64,000 bases of DNA, taken from positions 744,001-808,000 of the forward strand of contig SMMW01000589.1 of the NCBI GenBank assembly GCA_004794655.1, written 5' to 3'. Origin of the DNA: Marisa cornuarietis. Lineage: Eukaryota; Mollusca; Gastropoda; Architaenioglossa; Ampullariidae. Under the pieces are notes generated by a model that was given only the letters and a program-made list of their open reading frames with translations, had not been told where the DNA came from and did no database searches. Below, one piece after another: positions 49,601 through 61,872 of the stretch; the first letter of the stretch is position 1, and the number at the start of each line of letters is the position of its first letter. Made by a program: the position numbers and the translations under genes.

Positions 49601-52600
49601 AATTGATAGATGTCAGACGAATGTAAAAATGTGTAGAAATGAAATATTTTCGAAAGAGAATCTAGAAACTCGTATTTAACTGCACACATAATACACCAAT
49701 CCATAAACGGACTTTAAGTAACAATCGAATCAGTTCTCTCATTCAGCACATACTGGTAAATACTTTGAAGAACTGTTCTATTGTTATAGTAATTTGAGAA
49801 AAAAGGCGATTTTTGTTACTGTTAGAAGAGAATAGTGAAGAACTGTGGAAGGTGTTGATTAGCGGCAGTTTTACTGCTGTGATATAAGGTATTGATGATA
49901 AACTGGTGCGTTGAAAACGACAGGTTTTTGGACAAACCCCAGGTGCGAGGTGTAGGCAACCATTTTGTGTTCTCGCTGCATAAGTCTGCTGATGATGCTC
50001 AGATCACAGATGGCGAGACGCTGGGAGTTGGCGCTCTGGTGTTCCTGAAAGTAAAGATCAGAGAGCACAGCCGTAAGTCGACCATACTATGTTCGAATTT
50101 TTCTGCTTCTTCCTGATTTTAGATGTGAGAAAAGTACCAGGAGATGAGATTTGGGAGTCAGGTGTGAAAATGCATTATGCTTGAACAAAAGAGACGACAG
50201 TTCCAGTTAGACTTACTTCGACCACGTTTTATCGTGTTCTTTCATTCTAGCATTTTCTACCCTCATCATTGAAAGCTGTACTGCTGACGATGGGAACGGA
50301 ACCAACCAAACTTCCTATACTTTCCACGAGCAAGGGTAAGGACGTTAAGCCTAATACACTGCTGACGTAGCCTGTATGAACATAGTGACGTCGCTGCTTG
50401 TAACCTTTCACCTATAACCTACGCGTACAAGCGGACAAGTGAGCAGACGTGAAGATGCACAACACCTTTGTCAGCTAACCATCTTTATGAACGATGACCT
50501 TTTCATGAACTCTCTGCCTGAGATGTTCGAGGCTTCTTTTCCGTTTCCCCACAGCTTATGATGTAATACCAACTGTTACTGAGCAGCTCGCAAAGGATTT
50601 TTAAAAAAGTCGTCGCACACTTGATAGAAAAATTTGATTACGCAAGATACTTACATTTTTCTTTGATATTTGAGAAGGCAAATGCACACCATTTTCTTGT
50701 TTGCCTAACAACAGGTGTCCAGTGGAACCAGTTGGACAGTGGATAATGAAACCCAATGCCAAAGAGTTTCAACTCTACTTCAAAATTTTTCGCTTTGAAT
50801 CAACGAACCAGCTGCGAATCACGTGTGTTGTGAAAGGCTGTAGCAGCTGGGACTCGCCATCCTGCAGTATTGTGAGTATTTCAAATTGAAAGAATCTAAT
50901 CTCTTCTACTAATTAACTGTCTCTCTTGTGGTAGAACGAATATTGAAACTTTGCTGGGCTATAAAACACGACTGCGTCTGGGCTTTTACTAGATTGTATC
51001 TTAGCCTTTCAAGAATACCATTAAACTTGAATATAAACTGCATGGGATAATTGCATGCTGCAAAACGGTAGCCATAAGTTCTTACCAAAGAACGGAGAAC
51101 ACTAAAATAATCTATGTACGGTTGTTCCCTGAAGGAGTATTTCGATGAGCATAATACTAACTTGGACTGTGGTAGACAATGGGAATAAGCACTCCAATAT
51201 CCCCCCCCAAAAAAATTCAGTGCAAAACTGTAGGCAGTCTTTCATTGTATTTTCTCTGTTAAGGAGAGTTTAAAGCAGATGCGTGCCTTTAACTTTCAGA
51301 GATAACTTGTCTGATGTTTAAAGAATATTAGGCACTATAAAAGATTTCTTTAAAGATATTTTCGAACTATCGCCTAGACATCAGATATTACTTGAATTTT
51401 GGAACCAGTGTCATGGGTATTGGAATTCTTTTTGAAAAAGTTGATAATAATTTTGATCATTGATAATTGCTGACAACTTACTAGAAAGTAAAACTGCGAA
51501 ACTAGAGCCATTTTGTGTTAGTCAGCTTTTCAAAACCTTGTAGTAACAATAAAAATTTAACGTTAAAAAAACCCCAAATGTTTCTAGGTCTTACATTTCA
51601 TCATGCCGGTGCATCAGAATTAATAATAAAGTGCTTTATAACGCAGCTAGTAACATTTCTTTTATATATCAACACTGCTAATTACTACTGGCTAATTTTC
51701 TAACATTTAAGCCATTGTTAATAAAGTTAAAGCAGTTCGAGTCGATTTTTTTAAAGATTAGAAACTGAATAATACTTTAGAGCCAAGACATATCTTTTAT
51801 TAGGCGTCTCATGTATTTACATGTGGTCAAGAGAAAGAGCAATGGCTTCGCGTATTCAATTAGAATTCCTTTTTTTTCATCATCTGCTACTGTTCTTATG
51901 CTGTTGCTTCATCTGTAAATATCTCGTGAACGCTTTTTTCAGGATAATTCATTCTGGTTGTCGATTGTGGTGGTCACCTTTCAAATAAAATTATCTCCCT
52001 TGAAACTAATGATCATAGATCTTAAGAGGGCAAAGGGCGTTATCTTTTACGAGTGTAATTAAAATAAGTTACCCCATTGTTTGCTTTTTGGTTCTTTTGC
52101 CATTCTGTTATGAAGATTACTTTCTACAAACTAATCGGACTTTGAATAACGTATCCTCTGAGTATCCTTTGTTTGAAGCAGTTGTGGAGTTTTGACAAAA
52201 TTGGCTTTTAATGCTTTATTTCCTACACCATGTTAGACTGTTTTACGTGTTTTTCCTTCTACAGAACACCCCGGTGAGCCTCCTCTGACCAGATGGCTTG
52301 TGTTCGTGAGCCAATGACCATTATTTCAGTCTTATAATATGTTAACCTCCCCGTAGCTGGAAAGTGAGGCTGTATGGAGACGCATGGAAAATGTTCCTTT
52401 TAATCTGATGGCCACGTCAAGCTTTAATTACAGAAATACTACCTCATTACCGTAACACAAACTAAGTATTTTCAAACAGAAAAAAACCTTTACACTCCAA
52501 CGTTCACAGTTTATCATTTTATCTATGTCTGATTGCTATGTTATCATTTCATGAATGCAAGTGACTAGCACCATGTTCTATAAGAAAAACACTCATGATT

Positions 52601-54148
52601 TTTTAACTTTGAGGGCAAGGTAATTACATGTAGTTTGTATTTTGTTATTATAGAAATATGAAAAAGTAGTTATTTAATTTCCTAAATTTCCTAATTTTTT
52701 TTCTTTGTTTTCATCCTCATCCTCCTCCCCCACCCCTGCTAGCAAATTGAAATCAGCTGCTTTTAAAGACTGAACATGCTAACAGTATTTCTGCAATATT
52801 TGGCCACCCCTGCAAGATTCGAAATACTTGTTAGTAATGAAAGTTCTCGGTCACATTCAGAAAATTCCCATTTGTATGCACTTTAACCCATGTTCTTTTA
52901 TTTACCAAACCTTGAGGACAACATGTACCCCCGTAGTCGACATATTCACAATAAACGGGTGGCTCCTGAAATGACGACGAAAATACAAAGTACTTTGTGC
53001 GTGGATAAGGTAACAGGAGCCCCACCACGCCAACGATCGACCATACACACGAAAAAAGATCATAGGGAAAACAAAACAAACAAACATAAAAACAAACAAA
53101 CAAAGAAATATGTCGATAATTTCAAAAGTGTTAAAGCAGGCCTATCACGAAATTAATGAAATTAAGAAAGATTATAAAAGGAACTTTCTAAAAAAAAGCG
53201 TTAAAACGAATCAGAGGGAGCAGAGAGAAAAGAGAAAAATAGCCCACAAATATTATTAAAAATACCTGAAACAAAACAGTGCACACAGGACACAAAAATG
53301 CTATTTATTTTACATCTGACGGGCACATAGGCTTGACCTCAGCATGCAGCGCTGCTTGACCAATGCGTCTCTTTACGCCTCACTTATCCACAGCAGTGTG
53401 CATGCAGCAGGGTTTGCAGCAGTTTCCTCTGGCTGCGGCTTGAGCTGTCTATATGGGTTTGGCTGCACGGCATACGCAGTGATAAACCCATGGTGGGAGG
53501 GGGGCTAAAGGTAGAACTGTGTAGTGTAGAAGCTAGTGTAGAAAATTCCAGGCCGAGACCACGTGTATATCCTCTGCATATGCAATGTTGTACAGCAGAA
53601 TTGTGTTTTAATTTTGATTCTTAATTTGATCGTGTTAGTGGTATACACCCAGATAATAGACTTTTATCCAGTTTCGAGGATGACATCATGCTTGTACGTC
53701 CTAAATTGGTCTCAGTTTTCATGTCGTTTTTTGCATGCGTACTTCTTTGTTTTAAATCCTGAAACGAATTGATAACACACGTTACACGCTAACACATGTT
53801 CCCAAATCAACATAATCATAACTTGAAAATTAAAGATCATGAATTAGAGATAAGAGACAAAAATCACCTCACGTGCTCCTTTGCGCAAGGGAAAAAATGC
53901 CGTGAAGAATAAAGTCATAGGTGCATTTTAATTAAAATTCAAAACAATTTTTTTTACAGTGAGAGTAAATGGCTAAATAAAATGTGCCAATCAAAACCCT
54001 CTAAAACATTCTGTGCTTTTGCTTTTGCGAACAGTTAAGCTACAGGCTACTAAATGCTAATAACAAACCACTAAATACCAGAAAATGCTACGAAGTCATG
54101 TAACACCGAAACTGGACAAAAGTGGAATGACATTCTGTCTCTTTGTGA

Positions 54149-54190
<42 letters not shown>

Positions 54191-56767
54191 TAGAATTTGA
54201 GGAATGAGGGAACTGGTGTCTGTGTGTGGGCGTGCGTGTGCGCTCTTGTGTCATTTGTGGATTCATGGATGTTTTACATATGTATGAATATTCATGATGA
54301 TAAACGCGACCCATGCCCTCTTCGCTTGTGTGGTTTGTCCCAGAGTTACCTTTTAAACAGCACAAGGCATAATATATTCTAATGTTATTTTTTACCTTTT
54401 AGTGAAAACACGCATTTAAGATTAAGATTTTTTTACTTGAAGAATGGACAGACTGTGATTTGTGTGTTTATGCTATTTTGTTCCTTTTCTGTCACTTAGA
54501 CCTACATATCCCAGATGTTAGCAAAGAGATAATTAAGGACTGAATATCCCAGATTTATATTTTATGATAATATTCGCATTGGCGGCTGAAAACAGCATGT
54601 TTTCTTTTGTTCTTGTTGCTGTCTGTATGCCATGACATTACGCTCACATTATGAGAGATTCTGCTTATTTAAGACCTCACATGAAAAATAATTGTCTGTA
54701 AGCTTAGGTTATGAATGTTAAGGACATTTTATATTTTGACTCTTCCAATATGTTTAGTTGTTTTTCAGTGGTGCATGTGTTCTGTCCCGTGCATATGTAC
54801 AGCTGTTTGCTTATGCACCTTGTTATGACTGGCTTGAAACGCACCTCCGATACTTGTCAGAGATTCTGGACACCCAAGGTAAAAGTTTGTACACTACCTC
54901 AGGGCCCTAGGTCAAGGTGCAGTCCGTCTAATTATGCATGTGCATGTGCTGTCACATATGCATGTTGTGCATGTGCTGTGTAGCAATGGAACTTTTATAA
55001 CCCATTTTATCTTTCTCGTATATGTACATATCTACATAACTTATCTATCTTAAAATTTAATTTAAAAATTGGGCTTATTTTGCCTAGTCCACGATTAGCA
55101 AAACACTTTCATGACAAAAACAAAAATAAAAAACAAAACAAAAAGAAAAAAAACAGTGGTGACATCATTTTACTCACTTTGGTAGTATCTAAAAATAAAA
55201 AGGATCTGGAATATTAAAACAACACTGCGGCAAATTTATATCACTAAATGAAGGAGCGGCGATCGAAGAGTTGAAAGTAGTGAAACGAGTCAAAAACAAA
55301 ACGCATGACTCATGACAATTGGAAAACAAAATGTAACTATGTCCATCATTCTGAAGTGAAATCAAATTATAAAAAAGTTTCGATTTGTCCTTCACACCGA
55401 TATTTTTGGGATCAATAAGTGATTTTTAACTGAAGCAAAGAAGCTGTAGAACAATATTTTTTCTTGTTCTCCATACGGTTGAAAGAAAATTCATATATTG
55501 TTCCTATTTTTGTCTTTACGCGCCAGAGTCAATGTAGCCACGTCGACAGACGAAGAAAACGCTCGCTAGAGAGGACTGATGAGGATCCGGTAGACGCGAT
55601 ACGTAGCCGACGAGAAAGTCTTCGACGGGCGAGAGCGGCCGCCGCCAGCACAGCGCCGGAGAGCAATAAAGGGATTGTGCTACCGGAGAAAAAGGAAGAC
55701 GAGTCTATCAAGAACCTCAACTCCAGTGAAGTGATCAGACTGACAGTGGTCATAACAGACAAGAAGAAACATGAGCAAAGCGGTACGCGAGCCATTGGTT
55801 TATGAGACTGCCTTAGTTAAAACAGAAAAAAACAAAAAAGTATCAGGTTGTAGCTATCAGACCACAGACAGATGGGAACCGATCTCCGATGTCTGCGCCA
55901 ACAGAATTCCGCTTTACTTTATTTCCAGTTCTTTTCAAGTTAGGGTTACTTCTGATCCACAGCTTCTTCCAAGCAGACCATAGTGTATTCCAAGATAATG
56001 TTATTCTGCTCCACCATTTGTTCCAAGTTACACTTGATCCGCAGCTCTCTTCAAGTTAGCATTACTTCCAGTCAATAGCTCCCTCGATGGTAGCATTCGT
56101 TCTAGTCCTGTAGCTTCAGGATAGTTACCTCCTGTCCATAGCTTACTAATTCCAATGAAGAGGTACGGCATAAGGATAGATAAGCACGTCTACTTTAACA
56201 TCTTGACGGCCAGATGAAGGATCAATAGCTATGTAGATGGGTACACTGAACGATTGATAGCTAGGCGGATGAATATATGATTCGTGGCAAGAGAGATAGA
56301 AGAAATGTAAGGTAATGGATGGGTAAAAGAAATAATAGATGAATAGTCTGAAAGATCAAGATGGGTGATCGAAAATCTAAACATTTATCTTCTCAATTTT
56401 TGTTTTTCAAGCGTCTCTCCATTTCGTTCCACTTAACCTTCCACAATTTTCGGTAAAATATATGTAGCACATGAACAAAAAGAAAAAAATCAAAACATCT
56501 TTCTCTCCTTTTGCTTTAAAAGGCGTGGTGATCCGTGAAGTCAGCGCCCCGTCCTTTCAAGCCTGCACGCTGTCCTTCGAGTTCTGGACGCTCATGATCG
56601 GCATGGCAGTCGTCATCGTTGCTCTCACGGCAACGACTGTGTCATGTGCACTAAAGCGGAAGAAGCTCAAGGCGCGCCGCAAGCGAAAGGACAAGAAGGC
56701 CATCAAGGTGGCACTCAACAGCATCAAGAAGATGCAAATGTCATCGTTACCATGGTCTTATTATTAA
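44111..56767 (+). CDS. EGF- and ZP-domain transmembrane protein (complete gene)
   Basis: Exons: 44,111-44,183; 47,493-47,612; 47,779-47,910; 48,301-48,533; 49,113-49,267; 49,924-50,072; 50,251-50,335; 50,715-50,871; (52,265-52,273); 55,527-55,782; 56,523-56,767. Every join keeps the frame and uses AG/GT borders, giving about 537 residues. Order: signal peptide, two EGF-like domains, ZP-N with four cysteines, ZP-C with six (C-TADDG, GCP, TCVVKGC, SPSC, QC), furin-type RRRKR, a hydrophobic patch (VIRLTVVI), a transmembrane helix and a Lys/Arg-rich tail. The ZP family forms extracellular filaments or matrices after release by a furin-like protease at the membrane; egg coats and epithelial surfaces are typical sites. 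Which applies here is unknown. The gene looks intact. Confidence 0.85.
47493..47910 (+). CDS. EGF-ZP exons 2-3: two EGF-like domains
   Basis: Exon 2 (47,493-47,612) has YNCNRPGSKCAHGTCDF and CTCLRGYTGFMC, six cysteines in EGF spacing. Exon 3 (47,779-47,910) has CPDNIPCKSNRC and CHCDHDYYGAAC, also six. Both are phase 1-1 single-domain exons with GTAAGC and GTAAGT donors, the usual EGF shuffling unit. No calcium-binding consensus is seen. The plus intron between them is 166 bp. Confidence 0.85.
48301..49267 (+). CDS. EGF-ZP exons 4-5: ZP-N
   Basis: Exon 4 (48,301-48,533) starts YTLECFYDRMLMGLNPVGF, a typical ZP-N opening, and contains SSSCDF and DPCSGD. It leaves by G|GTTTGT after TCAACG in phase 0; reading through meets TAA at 48,549-48,551. 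Exon 5 (49,113-49,267) follows GCGCAG and gives HGFDVYTRKLVVQYYD and the fourth cysteine MICAV, then leaves by GTGAGT in phase 2. Confidence 0.8.
49924..50871 (+). CDS. EGF-ZP exons 6-8: ZP-C
   Basis: Exon 6 (49,924-50,072) carries the linker and VGALVFLKVKI strand, typical of ZP-C. Exon 7 (50,251-50,335) has LIIESCTADDGNG. Exon 8 (50,715-50,871) opens with the family GCPVEP and has FRFESTNQLRITCVVKGC and SPSC. Phases run 2-1, 1-2, 2-0. Introns are 178 and 379 bp. Confidence 0.85.
50872..55526. other. Long introns before the last exons of the EGF-ZP gene
   Basis: Apart from the microexon candidate, only an A-rich AAACA stretch near 53,060-53,105 and a (TG)n at about 54,149-54,188 are seen. 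Other short frames lack splice-compatible conserved sequence. Confidence 0.45.
52265..52273 (+). CDS. Candidate 9-nt microexon (or short alternative end)
   Basis: A strong acceptor (TTTTTCCTTCTACAG) and donor (GTGAGC) enclose AACACCCCG, three codons (NTP) in phase 0-0, exactly the phase needed between exons 8 and 10. Reading on without splicing gives NTPVSLL and a stop at 52,286, a possible soluble variant lacking the furin site and membrane anchor. Confidence 0.4.
55527..56767 (+). CDS. EGF-ZP last exons: cleavage site, membrane anchor and tail
   Basis: Exon 55,527-55,782 begins SQCSHVD, supplying the last ZP-C cysteine, followed by the furin consensus RRRKR|SL, then an Arg/Ala-rich charged stretch and SSEVIRLTVVITD, placed like the external hydrophobic patch of ZP precursors. 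It leaves by GTACGC in phase 1. The terminal exon 56,523-56,767 has FWTLMIGMAVVIVALTATTV as transmembrane helix and a tail rich in KRKK, RRKRKDKK, ending LPWSYY. Confidence 0.8.
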
Positions 56768-57589
56768 AACGCTGCATTAAAAAAAACTCTTTCCTCCCTC
56801 TTGCCCGCACACGTCAGGCGTCTGCAAGGACACTTGACGCAAGCGGTGTCCTTCTGGTGCTTAATGATGAAATCTCTGGGGCAGTCTCCCCACATTTTGC
56901 AGTCGGTGTTTAATCGAATTTTCAGTGAACGCTGCGAGAATAATCGCAGCTCTCGTAAGCATTGTTCTCTGTAACTCTTCGTGAATGTTAACATTGATAG
57001 AATGTTACCTTTAGTACAACACACTCGTAATAATGTGTTAAACTAGTGTTTAGCACTTTGCTTTCACAGCAGTTAGTTGCATAGTTTCACGAAGTCTCTC
57101 ATTGCGTACAATCGTAGATCGTACAAGAGCTCTTAGTCAAGATTTGCCTAAGGGGTCAGAAAACATAAACCATTTGGCATTCATTGGGAGTCTGAAGACG
57201 CATAAGAGTTTGGGTTGAAAGTCTCATCATATAAGACATCTTGTAATTAACTGGACATGAAAGGTGATTTTTTTGTTATTAAACTTCAGTGACATCTTTT
57301 TTATATACATAAAATATTTACATCAGGGATAAATGTCGCAACAATATTAAGAAATGTACATTGCTGTGTACCTCTTCTGCTACTGATCGGTAAGCCCACC
57401 AATTTTTTATCTTTGGGGCTAAAAACTCAACAATTTTAACAAAGCGTATGAAGCCCCTTACATTTTATGACAGGAAAACCATGGTTTCATTAGGACAGGT
57501 TAGCTATTGAAAACCCACAAATCAGTTATACATTTTATTTGCTTTATGTTAGCAATTATACTTTATATATATATATATTGTATATTATG

Positions 57590-57825
57590 GGGAGTGGATA
57601 GCTGAGTGGTTAGAGCACTGGCACCAGTTCGCAGCTCATTTCCCCCAGTCGACCCAGCTGGCGGGAATGGGTGCTGACTCCAAAGAGGGTCAGGGAAGGT
57701 AACCCAGCAATGGAGAAGAGATGGGCATCGCCATCACCTAAAGGTGGCCCAGAGAAAAGTGAAGTCTCTAACACCTCACTCCCCAACGACCTGAAAAAGG
57801 TCATGGGACAACCTTTACCTTTATA
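57590..57825 (+). mobile_element. tRNA-derived SINE
   Basis: Starts with ggagtggatagctgagtggt, a tRNA-like A box (tagctgagtggttagagc), with an eroded B box (cagttcgcagctc). The body matches 33,787-34,048 inverted, and it ends in acctttaccttta. The best-preserved copy of this family here. Confidence 0.75.
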
Positions 57826-58769
57826 TTCTCATTTAGGAGTAACAAAATACAAAGCAATCAAAGATGACAGCTGATGCCAATTATTCCGCAAATGTAAGGC
57901 TGATGCAAATGCATTCTCTCTCTCTTGCACACACATACACTTACATGTACAGACGCACACAGTGGGTTCAGAACTGTTGCATATATTATTTACAAATTCT
58001 TGACTAAAAAAATTGAGACTCTGGATGGCATATGGTTCAAGGTCGATGTTGCAATTACAATCATTAAGAATGACAATAATTCTTCTTACATTTGAGAATT
58101 TTATATATTCTTAAACTAACATGAAAATCACCAAAAGCTTCCATGTTTAAATTTCAATACATTTTGCCCTTCTTTCATCATTTACAAAACTGGCAAAACT
58201 TATCAGAATTAGTCTTCATCATTGCTGACTGTTTAATGAATAACGAGAGCCATGTTTTGACCTCTGATGTCATTACTGCTCACTATTGTGTGCTTCAAAT
58301 AATAGTACTAAGATACAGACACCTGATGGCCTTTAGCACCAGACTAAGGATAGAGAAGACATCTTCCTTAACTTCTGTGGTCATTTAAATGTCTTTTTCT
58401 TTTCACTGTATCCATGTTAATGAGTTGCTTTGAATATCCTGTGTGCACATAGTAATAAATGCAAAATATAGCACCAAATAATAAATGCAAAATACAGCAT
58501 CAGATGACAGTGTACTTGTACTGAATTTTTGTCTATGCATCTGGAATCCTTGAGCAATGTCATATGACTAGTAAAATTTAAGGCTGGACTTAAATGTCAA
58601 CTTGCTGGCTTAATTCCTTTTTTAATTTTTGTTCCCTTATTATAGTGTATCAACATGTGTCGTAACTATGATAAGGGTTTATAACAGAGTGCTTGTAGCT
58701 ATGAGCTGATCAGTCAAGTAAAACTTGTTCAACACCTTCAATTTTCATCTCTTTTAGATGTCAGATAGC
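57826..58769. other. Non-coding stretch
   Basis: No supported feature. Fits 3' flank of the EGF-ZP gene. Confidence 0.4.
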
Positions 58770-59057
58770 ACAAATGAATCTCTCTTCCTTACCATCTCCT
58801 TCAGATTATTTTCTATAGACACGTTTATCAATTGTCACATTCAACCATCACCTCAGCAACCATGTTTCAGAAAAGACTGAAGATTCATTTGTTTACTTAA
58901 GAAGGACTTCAACAACCAAGCACCACTTCTGTCTTTATTACTTTTTTTTTTTTTTTACTTTCCTGTTGTTTTATTTTTTTTCTTCTCTTCTGTTTTACCT
59001 GCGCAATGAGCATTCTTCTGAATGGATACTTGCGCATTATAAATGGACATCATCATC
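58770..59057 (+). mobile_element. Decayed LINE 3' end
   Basis: A residual frame near 58,865 reads FQKRLKIHLFT, like the LKTHLF end of CR1/L2-type polyproteins (compare LKTHLFLEHFS at 38,967). A T-rich 3' UTR follows, ending gcgcattataaatggac and ATC repeats. Confidence 0.5.
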
Positions 59058-61444
59058 CTTTGCAGACAAACTATGCACGACAAAGGTGTTCATGATTATG
59101 CATCACTTTTATATTTCTTACTAATACCAATTTTTGGGGACTGTTCAGGAAAATATCACCAAGAAAAACACTTCCCTTTTCAAACAGAAAATTTGCTCTA
59201 AATTCATAATGTTAATATTTTTACTCATTGCAGTCAATGTCTAAAACTGCATACACAAGAGGATGACATATGAAGTTTTAGAGGGTATGTGAAAAAAAAA
59301 TCTGGAAATTTTTCACAAACCAATAAGCTCTATAGAAATATTAAATACAGTGACAATGTTTTTGCAACATGGTAAGTGGAAAAAAGATTTGCAAAGTAAC
59401 TTTAAACTTATTTGTCCTCAAAATGTGCGTTTGGCAGCAGAATTAGAAAAACAAAATTACTCCTAATGCATATACAAAACATGACTGGGCTGGTGTAAGT
59501 AAATTTCACCCGTAAGTGCAATAAAGTAAATAACAAATGTTTACCTGTGACAGTTTGTTTGTGGGTTAGTCACTAACATGTCATATTCTTAACGATATGC
59601 TTAAAAACCTATGAAAAAGCAACCAAAGAATGGAAAAAATATTAAATTACTGCATAATAAAATTATATATCATTATTTAATTAAACTTTGTTTATATGCA
59701 TGGGTAGAGCTGTGCTGATATTAAGATTTTATTGCACTCCAAAGAGGTGTATATTTTTTTAAGCACAGTGTTCTTTAAAAACAAACTTTTCAAATAGTTT
59801 CAGTCCAAAAAAAAAAATTAAGTACAATCGACCCTGGCTGAAGATTTCTGACAATAAGCTATGCTTCCAGGGCAAATTTCAAGCATTTCTGCAAAGAAAC
59901 AGAAGAAAGCTCAAACTGACTGGAACCATCCATTAACCATTTTCAGTTCTTCTGTCATAACCACTGCTCCTTTAATAGCAACATGAACATTCAGAAAAAC
60001 AGTCTTATAGTTCTTGAATGTATAACAATCTGTATTTCCATGGAGACAGTTTCTCTCTCATTCACCTGTGACACATAACTTTCAATATGTACAACTACTC
60101 CTTGACTAACAAATCCACCAGGGACCGCTTTTGTTTATTTATTTATTGTTTTAATTGTAATTCATTACAACCTGTGATTCTTGTATTGCATTTTTTCTCT
60201 CCCACTCCATTTCCAGGGTTTATTTGCATTCATGCACATGAACTGAGACAGGCACTGCAAACCTAATGCACTGATGAAGACTAATTTTTCATTTCAGCAA
60301 TAATGCAAAGTAGGTTCACATACACCATGGTAGTTAGCTACTCGCTGCCTAACCAATATATTGATATTCCTATATGGACATTGAACATTGTTCTATAGAC
60401 ATTGCATAAGCAAACCTTCAATTAGCTTCCTCCAAAAATGTACATCTGCATACACACACAGACCCAGATGCATGACTACCCACACATACAAACACTTCCT
60501 CTCTCCTCCCTCTTTCACATATGCAGAGAGCAGCTGTGTATTCATATAAATACACCTAATACGGTAAATACTACAAATACACAGAAGTTGCTTTTACAAA
60601 AAACAAAAACAAAAAAAAAAACCCAACAATCGGTTCACTCACAAACACAAAAAAACTTTCTCTGACGGAAATATACTTTGAAGAATGACATAAAGCAAGT
60701 TCAATGGCGGATAGTTATGCAAATAAAAGAGGAAGAAGTGAGCTTGAAAGACGATATGGAAACGAGACAGAAAATGCTCGGAAATTTAAATATACTTCTC
60801 CTGATTCTACCACCTCCACACTAACTGCATTTGAAGGACAACAGAGCTGCTTTGTGAAACAAACTGGTGCATTTAAGCATACGGTGCAAAAAGAAAGGAA
60901 TGTCTATTGTCACTTGCAAAACTCAAAACCGTATCTCTCTCCAGACCTCTACTATTCTCTGATTGGAGCAAATTCTTTTATGGTCATACGGATCACAGAC
61001 TTTCATTCTCATTTGGACCAGCCAGGACTTAATTACACATTTTCTATAAACTAAACAATCAGGTTTTTTTTTTCGTTTCTTTAAGCCGTATCACTGAATG
61101 TCAGTTAAATTTCACCCGGCTAACAGTGGCTCTCAGGTGAAAAACTTCACATCAGCATTTACTTAGACCATGTCAGATAATGTTTTCACCTCCCTGTTGG
61201 CACCACCACCATTGACAAAGTTTGATGGAATGAATTTATCAGACATTTTTGGTCATGGGTTGTCAGCTGTCTCCTGTTATGACACTCTTCTGTTTTCATG
61301 CCTGACAGAAGAGTCACACTCACTGTTGCTGAGCAGTCTTTCCAGGATGATCCACAGGAAACAACAGTGGGAGAGTAATTAAAATTTGTCTGCATAGGTA
61401 ATGTTTTGCATGGCTTAAGAACATGAAGACTAGAAAAAGCACCA
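59058..61444. other. AT-rich stretch, one unassigned open frame
   Basis: A 116-codon plus frame at 60,704-61,054 (MADSYANKRGRSELERRYG...) starts in a fair initiation context but matches no family I know and shows no domain. It could equally be 3' UTR of the minus-strand gene ending at 61,445. Not called as a gene. Confidence 0.3.
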
Positions 61445-61757
61445 TCATCTGTTACAAGAGGAGATCTCTTCCTGAGATCCCAAGTGTTCGTTGGTGAACA
61501 AGGCTGAAAAAGGCATGTGAACCAGTGCCTGGTAAACATCAGGAACTGTCAGGGTGTGTAGTGGCCTGCAAACAAAAATAAAAATAATAACTTCTTTAGA
61601 CAGGGGCAGAATTTTGTAAAATGTAGATACAAATTTCCTTATCCATATATCTTTTTCACAAGGAAGCAGATGAGAAATTGTACTGCACTCACTTGTCTGA
61701 TGAAACATGGGCCGCAAAGGCATCACTTAAAACTTCACTGGCAAATTCAAGCATGGC
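61445..61757 (-). CDS. Last two exons of an unidentified minus-strand gene
   Basis: Exon a (61,757-61,693) follows CCTTCAG and reads AMLEFASEVLSDAFAAHVSS then D, ending in phase 2 before GTGAGT. Exon b (61,565-61,445) follows TTTTTGTTTGCAG, completes Lys and reads PLHTLTVPDVYQALVHMPFS, ALFTNEHLGSQEEISSCNR, stop. Frame and phase match exactly. The helix - short loop with TLTV-DV-QAL - helix pattern resembles a histone fold, as in TAF or CENP-type proteins; that is a loose resemblance only. Upstream exons must lie past 61,860, beyond the LINE or outside the window. Confidence 0.5.
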
Positions 61758-61872
61758 CTGAAGGAAAAAAAACACACCAGAAACGTAAAACTGCTATGTA
61801 CATAAAAAACAAACTTAGTAAAGCTTCTTAGTTTTATTATATATGAAATGTGTGTGTGTGTGTGTGTGTGTA

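Noticed and set aside
60704..61054. A 116-residue plus-strand open frame
   Set aside because: Fair start context but no recognisable domain; may be antisense to a 3' UTR.
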